Shown here: positions 25,228 to 33,077 of the stretch, piece by piece | Layout: the number at the start of each line of letters is the position of its first letter | How positions within the stretch are numbered: position 1 is the stretch's first letter | From: Kordiimonadaceae bacterium | Lineage (GTDB): Bacteria > Pseudomonadota > Alphaproteobacteria > Sphingomonadales > Emcibacteraceae | Direction: 5' to 3' | DNA length: 37,043 bases | NCBI GenBank assembly: GCA_018675425.1 | Contig: JABGYD010000041.1 | Span: forward strand, 1 to 37,043 | Made by a program: the position numbers and the translations under genes | Notes under the pieces: model-generated | The model's database searches: none | What the model saw: the letters and a program-made list of their open reading frames with translations, nothing else | What the model was told of the DNA's origin: nothing

Positions 25228-25937
25228 TTTTTTTCCAAGGTGACGACTCTATTGCTTACATTAATTCCTGTTGGTGTTATTGAGCATATATAACAGTATG
25301 CCTCGACACCTTTATCTTTTGCTACTTTTAGCGCATCTGCATAAGCGGGGTCAATGTCTGATGCCACTTTAAATCTTTGAAGGTCGTTTCTTTGTGCTAT
25401 ATAAAGCATCACACTACGCTTGCCATTCTCTATCATTTGAACGAGCTCCCCAAGGTGTTTGGTTCCACGACTAGTGACAGAATCAGGAAATTCCCCAATC
25501 CCTTTTTCTCTACTAAGAGTGACACTTTTTACTTCAACATAACAATCTGGCTTTCCATCAAAATGATTACTCAAAAAAAGGTCAATACGGCTATTTTCAC
25601 CATATTTCATTTCTCTTCTTATATTTTTATAACCCTGAAGTTCCTTAAGTGTTCCGTTGAGTATGGCTTCCTCGGCAAGTTGATTAGGAAGGGTAGTATT
25701 AATACCAACCAAACTATCACCAACTTTGACAATTTCCCATTTATAATCGAGTTTGGCTTTTGGATTAGCGGCAGGCGACAACCATACCTCGCTACCTTCT
25801 TCCTTCAGGCCAAGCATCGAGCCAGTATTCGCACAATGTGCTGTAATAATATCACCACTGTCTAATTTAACATCAGCAAGGAAACGTTTATACCTTTTTA
25901 AAAGTATTCCGTGGAAAAGTTTGTGTGCATATTTCAT
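25224..25937 (-). CDS. sfsA: sugar fermentation stimulation protein homolog SfsA
   Basis: A member of the SfsA family, 237 residues, the usual length. The E. coli protein was described as a DNA-binding stimulator of maltose metabolism, but the family also carries a nuclease-like core, and its true role is unsettled. Visible family blocks are LLKRYKRFLADVKLDSGD, AHCANTGSMLGL, SRIDLFLS, DCYVEVKSVTLSREKGIGEFPDSVTSRGTKHL and PAYADALKVAKDKGVEAYCYIC. The D, E and K of the DCYVEVKSVT segment look like a PD-(D/E)xK catalytic set. It is the first gene of the sfsA-map pair and divergent from the CinA-like gene. Confidence 0.92.
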   Translation of the reverse strand: MKYAHKLFHGILLKRYKRFLADVKLDSGDIITAHCANTGSMLGLKEEGSEVWLSPAANPKAKLDYKWEIVKVGDSLVGINTTLPNQLAEEAILNGTLKELQGYKNIRREMKYGENSRIDLFLSNHFDGKPDCYVEVKSVTLSREKGIGEFPDSVTSRGTKHLGELVQMIENGKRSVMLYIAQRNDLQRFKVASDIDPAYADALKVAKDKGVEAYCYICSITPTGINVSNRVVTLEKK

Positions 25938-25940
25938 AAG

Positions 25941-25975
25941 TTAAGATATAATCTTAATTGAAGAGATATTCAATT
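25941..25975. promoter_or_regulatory. two adjacent inverted repeats in the sfsA/CinA-like divergent gap
   Basis: TTAAGAT-ATA-ATCTTAA (25941-25957) and AATTGAA-GAGATA-TTCAATT (25956-25975) are two perfect 7-bp inverted repeats that overlap by two bases and fill most of a 49-base divergent gap. The first contains TATAAT (25947-25952) on the plus strand. They could be operators or promoter parts. In such AT-rich DNA, short repeats of this kind can occur by chance. Confidence 0.3.
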
Positions 25976-25986
25976 GGGTTAAAAAA

Positions 25987-26745
25987 ATGATTAAAAAAGT
26001 TAAAGCCGCCTTGATTATTATTGGGGACGAAATTTTGTCGGGACGTACCCACGATGCAAATTTAAATTATATAGCAAAATGGTTGGCTAATTTAGGAATT
26101 ATTCTTGATGAAGTTCGTATTATTCCTGATGATGGAAAACGTATTCAAGATACGGTTAATAGCTGCCGCTCTGTATTTGATTATGTTTTTACGACTGGTG
26201 GAATTGGTCCTACTCATGATGATATCACTGCATTAAATGTTTCTAAAGCGTTTGGTGTTAGATTTTCACTCAATAAAGAGGCACGAAAATTGCTCGAAGA
26301 CAGCATTGGTAAACAAAACCTTAGCGATGCACGTCTTCGAATGGCCATGATCCCGGAAGGGGCGCGTTTAATTAAAAACCCAATCAGTGGTGCTCCGGGT
26401 TTTCAAATAGAAAATGTTATTGTTCTTGCAGGAATACCTGTTGTGATGCAAAGCATGCTGCTTGATATCGAAAATCGTTTATCCCGTGGTTCAAAAATAA
26501 CGTCAGAAGCTCTGCATGTTTTTACAGGAGAAAGTCATTTTGCGAAAATTCTGGAGGAAATAGAACAGAGTTTTGATTATCTTTCGATTGGCAGTTACCC
26601 TTTTAATAAGTCAGGATCCTATGGTGCGTCTTTTGTGTTGAGATCCCAAATTTGTTCTGAAGTTACCGAGGCAAAGATTATGTTAATTAAAAAAATTGAA
26701 GAAACTGGGACACAATGGTTCTCAGGTGAGGCACCTAAATTCTAG
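25987..26745 (+). CDS. CinA N-terminal-like protein (molybdopterin-binding MoCF domain)
   Basis: A protein of 252 residues with a MoCF/MoaB-like fold. IIGDEILSGRTHDANLNYIAKWLANLGI at the start and FTTGGIGPTHDDITALNVSKAFG are the hallmark blocks of the competence/damage-inducible CinA N-terminal domain. PISGAPGFQIENVIVLAGIP follows. It lacks the C-terminal nicotinamide-nucleotide amidase domain of full CinA, as do many alphaproteobacterial copies. In other CinA proteins the N-terminal domain acts on ADP-ribose or related nucleotides; the role of the stand-alone form is unclear. It is a single gene between sfsA and tRNA-Leu. Confidence 0.88.
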   Translation: MIKKVKAALIIIGDEILSGRTHDANLNYIAKWLANLGIILDEVRIIPDDGKRIQDTVNSCRSVFDYVFTTGGIGPTHDDITALNVSKAFGVRFSLNKEARKLLEDSIGKQNLSDARLRMAMIPEGARLIKNPISGAPGFQIENVIVLAGIPVVMQSMLLDIENRLSRGSKITSEALHVFTGESHFAKILEEIEQSFDYLSIGSYPFNKSGSYGASFVLRSQICSEVTEAKIMLIKKIEETGTQWFSGEAPKF

Positions 26746-26858
26746 CTATAATTGATCATTTTATTAAAAAATATTAAAAAAATTAAAACTCCCTGTTCCA
26801 ATCATGATCATAATATGGCATACCCTCATAACGTTTTATCAATCACGGTATTTTCTAT

Positions 26859-26945
26859 GCGCTCGTGGTGAAATTGGTAAACACAGCAGACTTAAAATCT
26901 GCCGCCCTCGCGGGCTTGCCGGTTCAAGTCCGGCCGAGCGCACCA
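26859..26945 (+). tRNA. tRNA-Leu (anticodon TAA)
   Basis: A class II tRNA of 87 bases. The acceptor stem GCGCTCG pairs with CGAGCGC, the anticodon stem GCAGA/TCTGC carries loop CTTAAAA with anticodon TAA, and a long variable arm CGCCCTCGCGGGCTT precedes the T arm GCCGG/CCGGC with loop TTCAAGT. The CCA end is encoded. No integrase gene or duplicated 3' end was seen nearby. Confidence 0.97.
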
Positions 26946-27012
26946 CTTATTTATATAAAGTAATTGCAAGTGAGTTAATATATTTGGTCATTAACTAAGG
27001 TTCTGAGTATTT

Positions 27013-27642
27013 TTATTCTATCTCAGCCATAACTTCATTGCGTCGCATGATGGGAAGTGTCCATGGTGGATCATAAAAGGCGTATTTAATTGTTCCACGC
27101 ATTTTGATCTCATTATCTGTAATATATTCCATCAACTGTTTTTCGTGCTCATCAATATTATCATCAGAGTTTGTTCCAGAGAACCTTATAACAATAAATT
27201 TTTTAGAAGGTACTTCCCTTAATTTCACACGATCATTATTAGGTTTTGGGAGTGTGTCCATGTTATATTCCGAGGGCATGACAAAGCTTACAGTCCAGAC
27301 CTCGCCGGTTAATTGCTGCTGGACTGGTGAGGTCATAGCAATAGCTTTACTTTGCTGTTGTTGCACGGGAGCAGTCATCGCAATGCTATTTTGCATGGTA
27401 TTATTTCCAAAAATATAGTCTGCTAAAATGCTAAACTCACTGCCAGCTATATTTTCACGGTTACCCTTAGCCTCCACCTCGGCAACGATCATTGGACCAT
27501 AACGACGGATTTCAATGTTCTCATTGGAGGCAATAATATCATAGTCAGGCTTTTCTACATAACTTGTAACAGGCCCCGCAAATACGCCAACAATTAAGAT
27601 AAATAGAATAATAGATACAGTTATAATATATTTTTTTTTCAT
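27013..27642 (-). CDS. SOUL family heme-binding protein
   Basis: A protein of 209 residues with an N-terminal hydrophobic helix (about 5-22), so probably anchored in the inner membrane and facing the periplasm, or secreted. The SOUL/HBP domain follows: VEKPDYDIIASNENIEIRRYGPMIVAEV, then DYIFGNN, and a doubled block SIAMTAPVQQQ (86-96) and AIAMTSPVQQQ (100-110). FVMPSEYNMDTLPKPNNDRVKLREVPSKKFIVIRFSG completes the fold. SOUL proteins bind heme or other tetrapyrroles weakly; the bacterial function is unknown. Its start codon overlaps the stop of the VOC gene by one base, so the two are a pair. Confidence 0.9.
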   Translation of the reverse strand: MKKKYIITVSIILFILIVGVFAGPVTSYVEKPDYDIIASNENIEIRRYGPMIVAEVEAKGNRENIAGSEFSILADYIFGNNTMQNSIAMTAPVQQQQSKAIAMTSPVQQQLTGEVWTVSFVMPSEYNMDTLPKPNNDRVKLREVPSKKFIVIRFSGTNSDDNIDEHEKQLMEYITDNEIKMRGTIKYAFYDPPWTLPIMRRNEVMAEIE

Positions 27643-27962
27643 TATTTTATTGTTTCTTTAACTGGTAATGTGAGCATCTCGACGTGATTTTCATCCTGAT
27701 CTTTGATATAAACTGAACTGGTTCCGTCACGATGGGGCACTGCTTCACCATAGGGCGTGAGATCATCAGTTAAAATTGCAAAATGATATGGGTGTTGATC
27801 TGGAAGGACTAATGCTAATGAAATGTTAGAAAATCTTAACATTGCCCAGCTATCATCTTGGTATTCAATTTCGCATTTATAACTATCTTTATACCACGTA
27901 ACAGCATGTGCAATATTTTTAACCTGAATAGCCGTGTGATGAATTGTGTCTAGTTTTATCAT
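27642..27962 (-). CDS. VOC family protein (glyoxalase/bleomycin-resistance fold)
   Basis: A small protein of 106 residues with one vicinal-oxygen-chelate module pair. IHHTAIQVKNIAHAVTWYKDSYKCEIEYQDDSWAMLRF is the typical beta-alpha-beta start, with H9 as a likely metal ligand, and SSVYIKDQDENHVEML near the end supplies a glutamate ligand. PYHFAILTDDL may provide another histidine. It probably acts as a dimer. The reaction is unknown. It is translationally coupled to the SOUL gene, which suggests a shared role that is not described as far as I know. Confidence 0.82.
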   Translation of the reverse strand: MIKLDTIHHTAIQVKNIAHAVTWYKDSYKCEIEYQDDSWAMLRFSNISLALVLPDQHPYHFAILTDDLTPYGEAVPHRDGTSSVYIKDQDENHVEMLTLPVKETIK

Positions 27963-28205
27963 ATTTTCTACAGTTAATTAAATGGTACAAAATAGTATTA
28001 GGTAACAGCAGTGAATTTGGATACCTTCTGTACGTATAATTTCTCTTATTAGATCATTGAAATTCTCGAAATTTAAGCTAGATAAATCATGAAAAGGTAT
28101 AATAGTAGTAAATATACAGGCTTTAATAAAGCAGCTGAAATATATAAAGCTTAGAGGATGTGACGATGAAATTATCTTTTAAATATTATTAGATTTTTAT
28201 CTGAC

Positions 28206-28979
28206 TTAACTGATAAACTGTTCGTTTAATATTCGCTCTTCGAGCGTATGTTCCTCATCAAACAATAATATTTTTTTTGCAGACTTGGTCTGCTTAATAT
28301 TAACTTTTTTAACATTTCTAACTTCAATAGTATCGGCCACTGCACTAACTGGCCTTTTCTTTGGATTGCAGACCTCAAATCTTATTTCCACCTCTTGTGA
28401 CAGCAATGCACCGCGCCAGCGGCGTGGGCGAAACGCACTTATCGGGGTAAGTGCGAGAATATTTGCTTTCATAGGAATAATTGGGCCGTGTGCAGAAAGA
28501 TTATATGCAGTGCTACCGGCCGGCGTAGAGAGAAGAACACCATCACAAGCTAGTTCGTTAAGCCTAAGTTTACCATCAACAAAAATCTTAATTTTTGCAG
28601 TTTGTCTTGTTTCTCTTAGAAGTGAGACTTCGTTGAACGCAAGTGCTTCAGTAGTTTCGCCATTAATATTTGTTGTTTCCATTTTCAGTGGATACATCTT
28701 AAATGGGACGGCATTATTAATGCGCCGTAAAAGGTTTTCTGAGGAAAATTCATTCAGAAGAAAGCCAACGGTTCCAAGGTTCATACCAAAAATTGGTGTT
28801 TCAAGTTCAAGTAATTCGTGAAGGAGGTGGAGCATAAAACCGTCTCCCCCGAGCGCTACAATTACGTCGGCGTCGTCTATTGGAACAAATTTATACAGTT
28901 TTTTTAGTTGTTGCGCTGATATATCGGCTGCATCTGTATCAGCATTTATTAACGCAATTTTGATATCATCCTTAGACAT
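28206..28979 (-). CDS. nadK: NAD kinase
   Basis: Phosphorylates NAD to NADP with ATP, the only route to NADP in most bacteria. It has 257 residues, on the short side as in alphaproteobacteria. The catalytic GGDG lies at 44-47 in VALGGDGFMLHLLHE. GMNLGTVGFLLNE, AFNEVSLLR and the sequence CDGVLLSTPAGSTAYNLSAHGPI are the further family motifs. It stands alone, 243 bases from the VOC gene and 209 from mfd. Confidence 0.96.
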   Translation of the reverse strand: MSKDDIKIALINADTDAADISAQQLKKLYKFVPIDDADVIVALGGDGFMLHLLHELLELETPIFGMNLGTVGFLLNEFSSENLLRRINNAVPFKMYPLKMETTNINGETTEALAFNEVSLLRETRQTAKIKIFVDGKLRLNELACDGVLLSTPAGSTAYNLSAHGPIIPMKANILALTPISAFRPRRWRGALLSQEVEIRFEVCNPKKRPVSAVADTIEVRNVKKVNIKQTKSAKKILLFDEEHTLEERILNEQFIS

Positions 28980-29188
28980 ATCTTTATTAACCTTGAAATA
29001 TAAATAAAATTATATTTTGAATATAAGACTATGGTTCAAATCTTCAACCTATTTGTGGAATTGTCCTTAGTTCTCAGTCTTGAAATTATTGAGATTAAAG
29101 TTAAATGAATTAGACTATTTTTCTTCAGTCCATTTTTAAGTTTTGAATTGTCACTTGGGCAATCTTGCTATTAAAAAATAATTTTTAC

Positions 29189-32100
29189 TTAGTGTAGTAT
29201 TTGTTTTTCTGCGATTTTAGCTAAACTTTTTGAGAGATTAAGTGAACCAATTAGCCTACTTTCAATTTTAGACCATTTACGAACGTATACAAGTCTGTGA
29301 TCAGGCCTTATCTTTGTAACTGATCCTTGTTGCGTCAAGAATTCAATAAGGCCACCGGGATTTGCAAAACTTGAATTTCTAAAGGTAATAATTGCCCCCT
29401 TAGGACCTGTTTCTATCTTTTCAATTCCAGCTCGACGACAATATTGTTTAATTTTAATGATTTTGAGAAGGTGTTCCACTTCCTCTGGCAGGGTCCCAAA
29501 GCGATCGATAAGCTCTGCTCCAAATGCATCAACATCCCGTTTGTCATTAAGTTCGGCAATGCGTCTGTAAAGTGACATTCTTAAATTAAGATCTTTAACA
29601 TATCGCTCAGGGATCATTACTGATGCACCTACATTAATTTGTGGGGACCAACTTTCACTAGGCTCATCCTCACTAAGGCCTGACTTAGCTTGCGCAACTG
29701 CTTCCTCAAGCATTTGCTGATAAAGCTCTATACCTACTTCCTTAATATGACCAGATTGTTCATCACCAAGTAAATTACCAGCACCGCGAATATCAAGATC
29801 GTGACTTGCGAGCGTAAAACCTGCTCCAAGGGTATCAAGGGTTTGAAGTACATGAAGTCTTTTTTCTGCTTGTGGTGTTGGTATTCGGTTCGGTGGCAAA
29901 GTGAGGTAGGCATAAGCGCGCACTTTTGAACGACCCACGCGACCCCGAAGTTGATAAAGTTGTGCTAACCCATAATTGTCAGCTCGATGAATAATCATTG
30001 TATTTGCGGTTGGGATATCAAGACCGCTTTCTACGATAGTTGTCGATAGTAGCACATCATAAGCACCATCATAAAATGCGTTCATTATATCTTCTATCTG
30101 TCCTGGTGCCATTTGACCGTGTGCCATCACTACTTTTACTTCTGGTACTTGCTCCTTAAGAAACTCAAGAACTTCTTTTAGATCAGAAATTCTTGGACAA
30201 ACATAAAAACTCTGACCGCCTCTGTAATGTTCACGCAGTAGTGCTTCGCGTATGACCAGATCATCCATGGGAAGTACAAATGTTCTTACTGCAAGTCGAT
30301 CAACGGGTGGAGTAGCTATTAAACTTAATCCTTGAATGCCACTCATAGCAAGCTGAAGTGTTCGAGGTATCGGTGTTGCTGTTAGTGTAAGAACATGTAC
30401 ATTGCTTTTTAGTTTTTTTAGCTTCTCTTTATGTGCAACACCAAAATGTTGCTCTTCGTCAATAATCAGCAAACCGAGATTATTAAATTTAATTTTATCA
30501 CCAAGTAAAGCATGGGTTCCAATTATAATTTCACAATCACCGGTTAAAGCCCCCTCTTTATTGATTTTTTGCTGTTTGACAGGAACAAGGCGTGACAAAT
30601 GGGATACTTTTACGTTAAGTCCCTTAAATCTCTCTCTGAACGTTTTATAATGCTGCCTGGCAAGAAGCGTAGTTGGTGCAACAATAGCTACCTGAAACCC
30701 TTCCATTACTGCTAGGAATGTTGAACGCAATGCGACTTCGGTTTTCCCAAAGCCCACATCACCACAAATAAGTCTATCCATGGGGCGTCCGCTCGAAAGA
30801 TCATCTATTACATCCCCTATAGCTCGGAGTTGATCATCAGTTTCAGTATAAGGAAAACGAGAGCAAAATTCATTATAGAGCCCATCTGGGAGTTTGATGA
30901 TTTCACCCTTCCTCATTGCACGTGTTGCCGCCACCTTTATCAGCTCATCAGCCATCTCACGAATACGTTTTTTAAGTTTAGCTTTCCTACCCTGCCAAGC
31001 TGCGCCCCCAAGTTTATCGAGCTTTCCATCACTCTCTTCGCTACCGTAACGGCTTAAAATTTCAATATTTTCAACTGGCACATATAATTTATCTCCACCA
31101 TGATAATTAAGTAATACGCAGTCATGTGCAGCTCCTCCAACCTCGATAGTTTTTAAACCAAGATAACGACCAATTCCATGATCTAGATGAATAACCAGAT
31201 CACCAAGTGTAAGAGCAGAAGCTTCAGAAATAAAGTTTTCAGCTTTACGTGTTCGTCTAACTTTTCGTATTAGTCTGTCACCAAGAATGTCCTGTTCGGA
31301 GATGAGAGCAAATTTATCAGTTTCAAATCCATTCTCAATAGGAAGAATAATCAAACCTATTGTATTTTTTGAAATATATTTAGTGTTTTTCCAGCCATCT
31401 AAGAGTTTATGGTGGCCCATTCCGTGGTCACTCAGAACAACGCTTAACCTGTCGCGCGCACCGATACTATAACTAGCAAGATAAACTTTTTTATTATTTT
31501 TTTGTATATTGATAATGTGTTTCCGAAGAGCGTCGTATATGTTGATATTCTTATTATTACGATCATGTGCAAAATTATGACCTGCGGTTCCTTTAAAGGA
31601 CCGAATATTTTGACTTTGGGGTGAATTAAACGGATTGAACTGATGAATATTAAGTTTAGTATAATATTCCCTCCATTGCTTAGCTTCCATGAAAATTGTT
31701 GAAGGTGGGACAGGTTTATAGGGAGCTATACCATCATTTTTTTGTGAGAATTTTTTGTAGGCACTCTTTCTTGAAAGATAATAATCAGAAATAGCGCTTA
31801 GGCGTGTCTCAAACGCCTCGGTAGTGAGATTATCCATAGTGATAATTGAATTCGGGAGATAATCAAATAATGTTTCAAGCTGTTCATGAAAAAATGGTAG
31901 CCAGTGTTCCATACCAGCGTGACGTCGGCCGTCTACCACAGCCTCGTAGAGAGGGTCATTGCCACGCGCGGGCCCAAATTCACTGACATATGCACGTATG
32001 AAAGTGTTAATGGATTTTTCGTCGAGAAAAACTTCTCCCATGGGGATTAGTTCTATCTGATTTATTTTGTCTTCTGTACGCTGGGTGATGGGATCAAATA

Positions 32101-32677
32101 TTCGGATGGAATCAACTTCATCACCCCATAGGTCAAGGCGAAATGGTTTTTTTGCACCTGGTGGGAATATATCAATTATGTTGCCACGAATAGCGTAGTC
32201 ACCATGATCAACAACCGTACTTGCTCTTGAGTATCCATTATAAGAAAAAAAGTTACTAAGCTGTTCACTTTTTAGCTGCTCACCTACGGCAGCCTTAAAA
32301 CTCGAATTTTTTAGTATTTTAGCACTTGGTATTTTTTGGGTTACTGCATTGATGGAGCTTATAATAATTTGTTTTTTATTGCTGGGGTTTAAAATTTTTA
32401 TAAGGCCGGTCATACGACTTGCGAGTATATCTGGGCTTGGTGAGACACGATCATAAGGTAGGCAGTCCCATGAGGGAAAGGTTATAACTTCTGCTTCAGG
32501 AATGTAGAAGCTAACTAATTCGGCCATATTTTCCATTCGTTGGTCGTCCCTGGCTATATGTAGCAAGGGAATATTATCACTGTTACCCTTAACGGATTCG
32601 GCGATAACTAGTGCGTCCATACCTTCTGGTACGTTGCTTAAAATCAACGAATTTTTTTCTGTAAATAAGTTACTCAT
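29189..32677 (-). CDS. mfd: transcription-repair coupling factor Mfd
   Basis: An ATP-driven DNA translocase that removes RNA polymerase stalled at lesions and recruits UvrA. It has 1162 residues, the normal length. An N-terminal UvrB-like region (about 1-340) is followed by the RNA-polymerase-interacting domain near 480-550 (LGDLVIHLDHGIGRYLGL..GGAAHDCVLLNYHGGDKLYVPVENI). The RecG-like motor has Walker A GDVGFGKTE with K645, the DEEQ box in IIDEEQHFGVAHKEKL, and TATPIPRTLQLAM, then GRVGRSKVRAYAYL. The TRCF C-terminal domain starts near 1020. Its ATG overlaps the sdhE stop by four bases (ATGA), so it is translated with sdhE. Confidence 0.98.
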   Translation of the reverse strand: MSNLFTEKNSLILSNVPEGMDALVIAESVKGNSDNIPLLHIARDDQRMENMAELVSFYIPEAEVITFPSWDCLPYDRVSPSPDILASRMTGLIKILNPSNKKQIIISSINAVTQKIPSAKILKNSSFKAAVGEQLKSEQLSNFFSYNGYSRASTVVDHGDYAIRGNIIDIFPPGAKKPFRLDLWGDEVDSIRIFDPITQRTEDKINQIELIPMGEVFLDEKSINTFIRAYVSEFGPARGNDPLYEAVVDGRRHAGMEHWLPFFHEQLETLFDYLPNSIITMDNLTTEAFETRLSAISDYYLSRKSAYKKFSQKNDGIAPYKPVPPSTIFMEAKQWREYYTKLNIHQFNPFNSPQSQNIRSFKGTAGHNFAHDRNNKNINIYDALRKHIINIQKNNKKVYLASYSIGARDRLSVVLSDHGMGHHKLLDGWKNTKYISKNTIGLIILPIENGFETDKFALISEQDILGDRLIRKVRRTRKAENFISEASALTLGDLVIHLDHGIGRYLGLKTIEVGGAAHDCVLLNYHGGDKLYVPVENIEILSRYGSEESDGKLDKLGGAAWQGRKAKLKKRIREMADELIKVAATRAMRKGEIIKLPDGLYNEFCSRFPYTETDDQLRAIGDVIDDLSSGRPMDRLICGDVGFGKTEVALRSTFLAVMEGFQVAIVAPTTLLARQHYKTFRERFKGLNVKVSHLSRLVPVKQQKINKEGALTGDCEIIIGTHALLGDKIKFNNLGLLIIDEEQHFGVAHKEKLKKLKSNVHVLTLTATPIPRTLQLAMSGIQGLSLIATPPVDRLAVRTFVLPMDDLVIREALLREHYRGGQSFYVCPRISDLKEVLEFLKEQVPEVKVVMAHGQMAPGQIEDIMNAFYDGAYDVLLSTTIVESGLDIPTANTMIIHRADNYGLAQLYQLRGRVGRSKVRAYAYLTLPPNRIPTPQAEKRLHVLQTLDTLGAGFTLASHDLDIRGAGNLLGDEQSGHIKEVGIELYQQMLEEAVAQAKSGLSEDEPSESWSPQINVGASVMIPERYVKDLNLRMSLYRRIAELNDKRDVDAFGAELIDRFGTLPEEVEHLLKIIKIKQYCRRAGIEKIETGPKGAIITFRNSSFANPGGLIEFLTQQGSVTKIRPDHRLVYVRKWSKIESRLIGSLNLSKSLAKIAEKQILH

Positions 32678-32952
32678 TTTAATATTTTAAGATAGTCTAT
32701 GGATTTTAACATTTCCATCACATCATGATTATATTTTGGAGGAGGAATTTTATCACCAGTGATCCAGGCTACAAGATCAGCATCAGCTTCTCTTAACAAA
32801 TTTTCATAGTCATCGAGTTGCTTTTGATTCATTTTTTCTAAAAATTTATCAGCAAATGATCCAAGTAAGATATCTGCCTCTTTAATTCCGCGGTGCCAAC
32901 TTCTAAATTTTAGTCTTTTTCTACGGATTTCTATATTTTGATCTTTATTAAT
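32674..32952 (-). CDS. sdhE: succinate dehydrogenase assembly factor SdhE, probable ATT start
   Basis: A small protein that helps attach FAD to succinate dehydrogenase. The family core is IRRKRLKFRSWHRGIKEADILLGSFADKFL, including the conserved RGxxE segment, and ends with DADLVAWITG. The family normally begins five to ten residues before this core. No ATG is there. ATT at 32952 gives a 92-residue protein starting MNKDQNIEIRRKRL, with GAAGG 4 bases before it. TTG at 32973 (99 residues) is the best standard alternative, but it has no good ribosome-binding site. The frame is open back to 33141, but the extra upstream residues look like a hydrophobic random reading and overlap recG. It overlaps mfd by four bases. 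Confidence 0.85.
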   Translation of the reverse strand: MNKDQNIEIRRKRLKFRSWHRGIKEADILLGSFADKFLEKMNQKQLDDYENLLREADADLVAWITGDKIPPPKYNHDVMEMLKSIDYLKILK

Positions 32953-32956
32953 TTGG

Positions 32957-32961
32957 CCTTC
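32957..32961 (-). promoter_or_regulatory. ribosome-binding site for the probable ATT start of sdhE
   Basis: GAAGG on the minus strand (32961-32957) lies 4 bases before ATT at 32952. The spacing is rather short, so the case is weaker than for the other two unusual starts in this window. Confidence 0.4.
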
Positions 32962-33077
32962 AATAAAGCCCAAGGTATTAAATTGTGTCACTTCACTTCT
33001 CATTCGGCAATTGATAAGATATGCTTGTGTATATTGAAAAATGAAGACAATTAAAACCATAAACATTGCGAAGCCAA

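Noticed and set aside
26859-26945. tRNA-Leu as an integration site for a mobile element
   Set aside because: No integrase, no repeat of the tRNA 3' end and no change in gene content follow it.
28089-28154. Small 21-codon frame starting MKRYNSSKYTGF between the VOC and NAD kinase genes
   Set aside because: No clear ribosome-binding site and no known family; length is within chance for this DNA. A second 8-codon frame follows at 28166, with the same lack of support.
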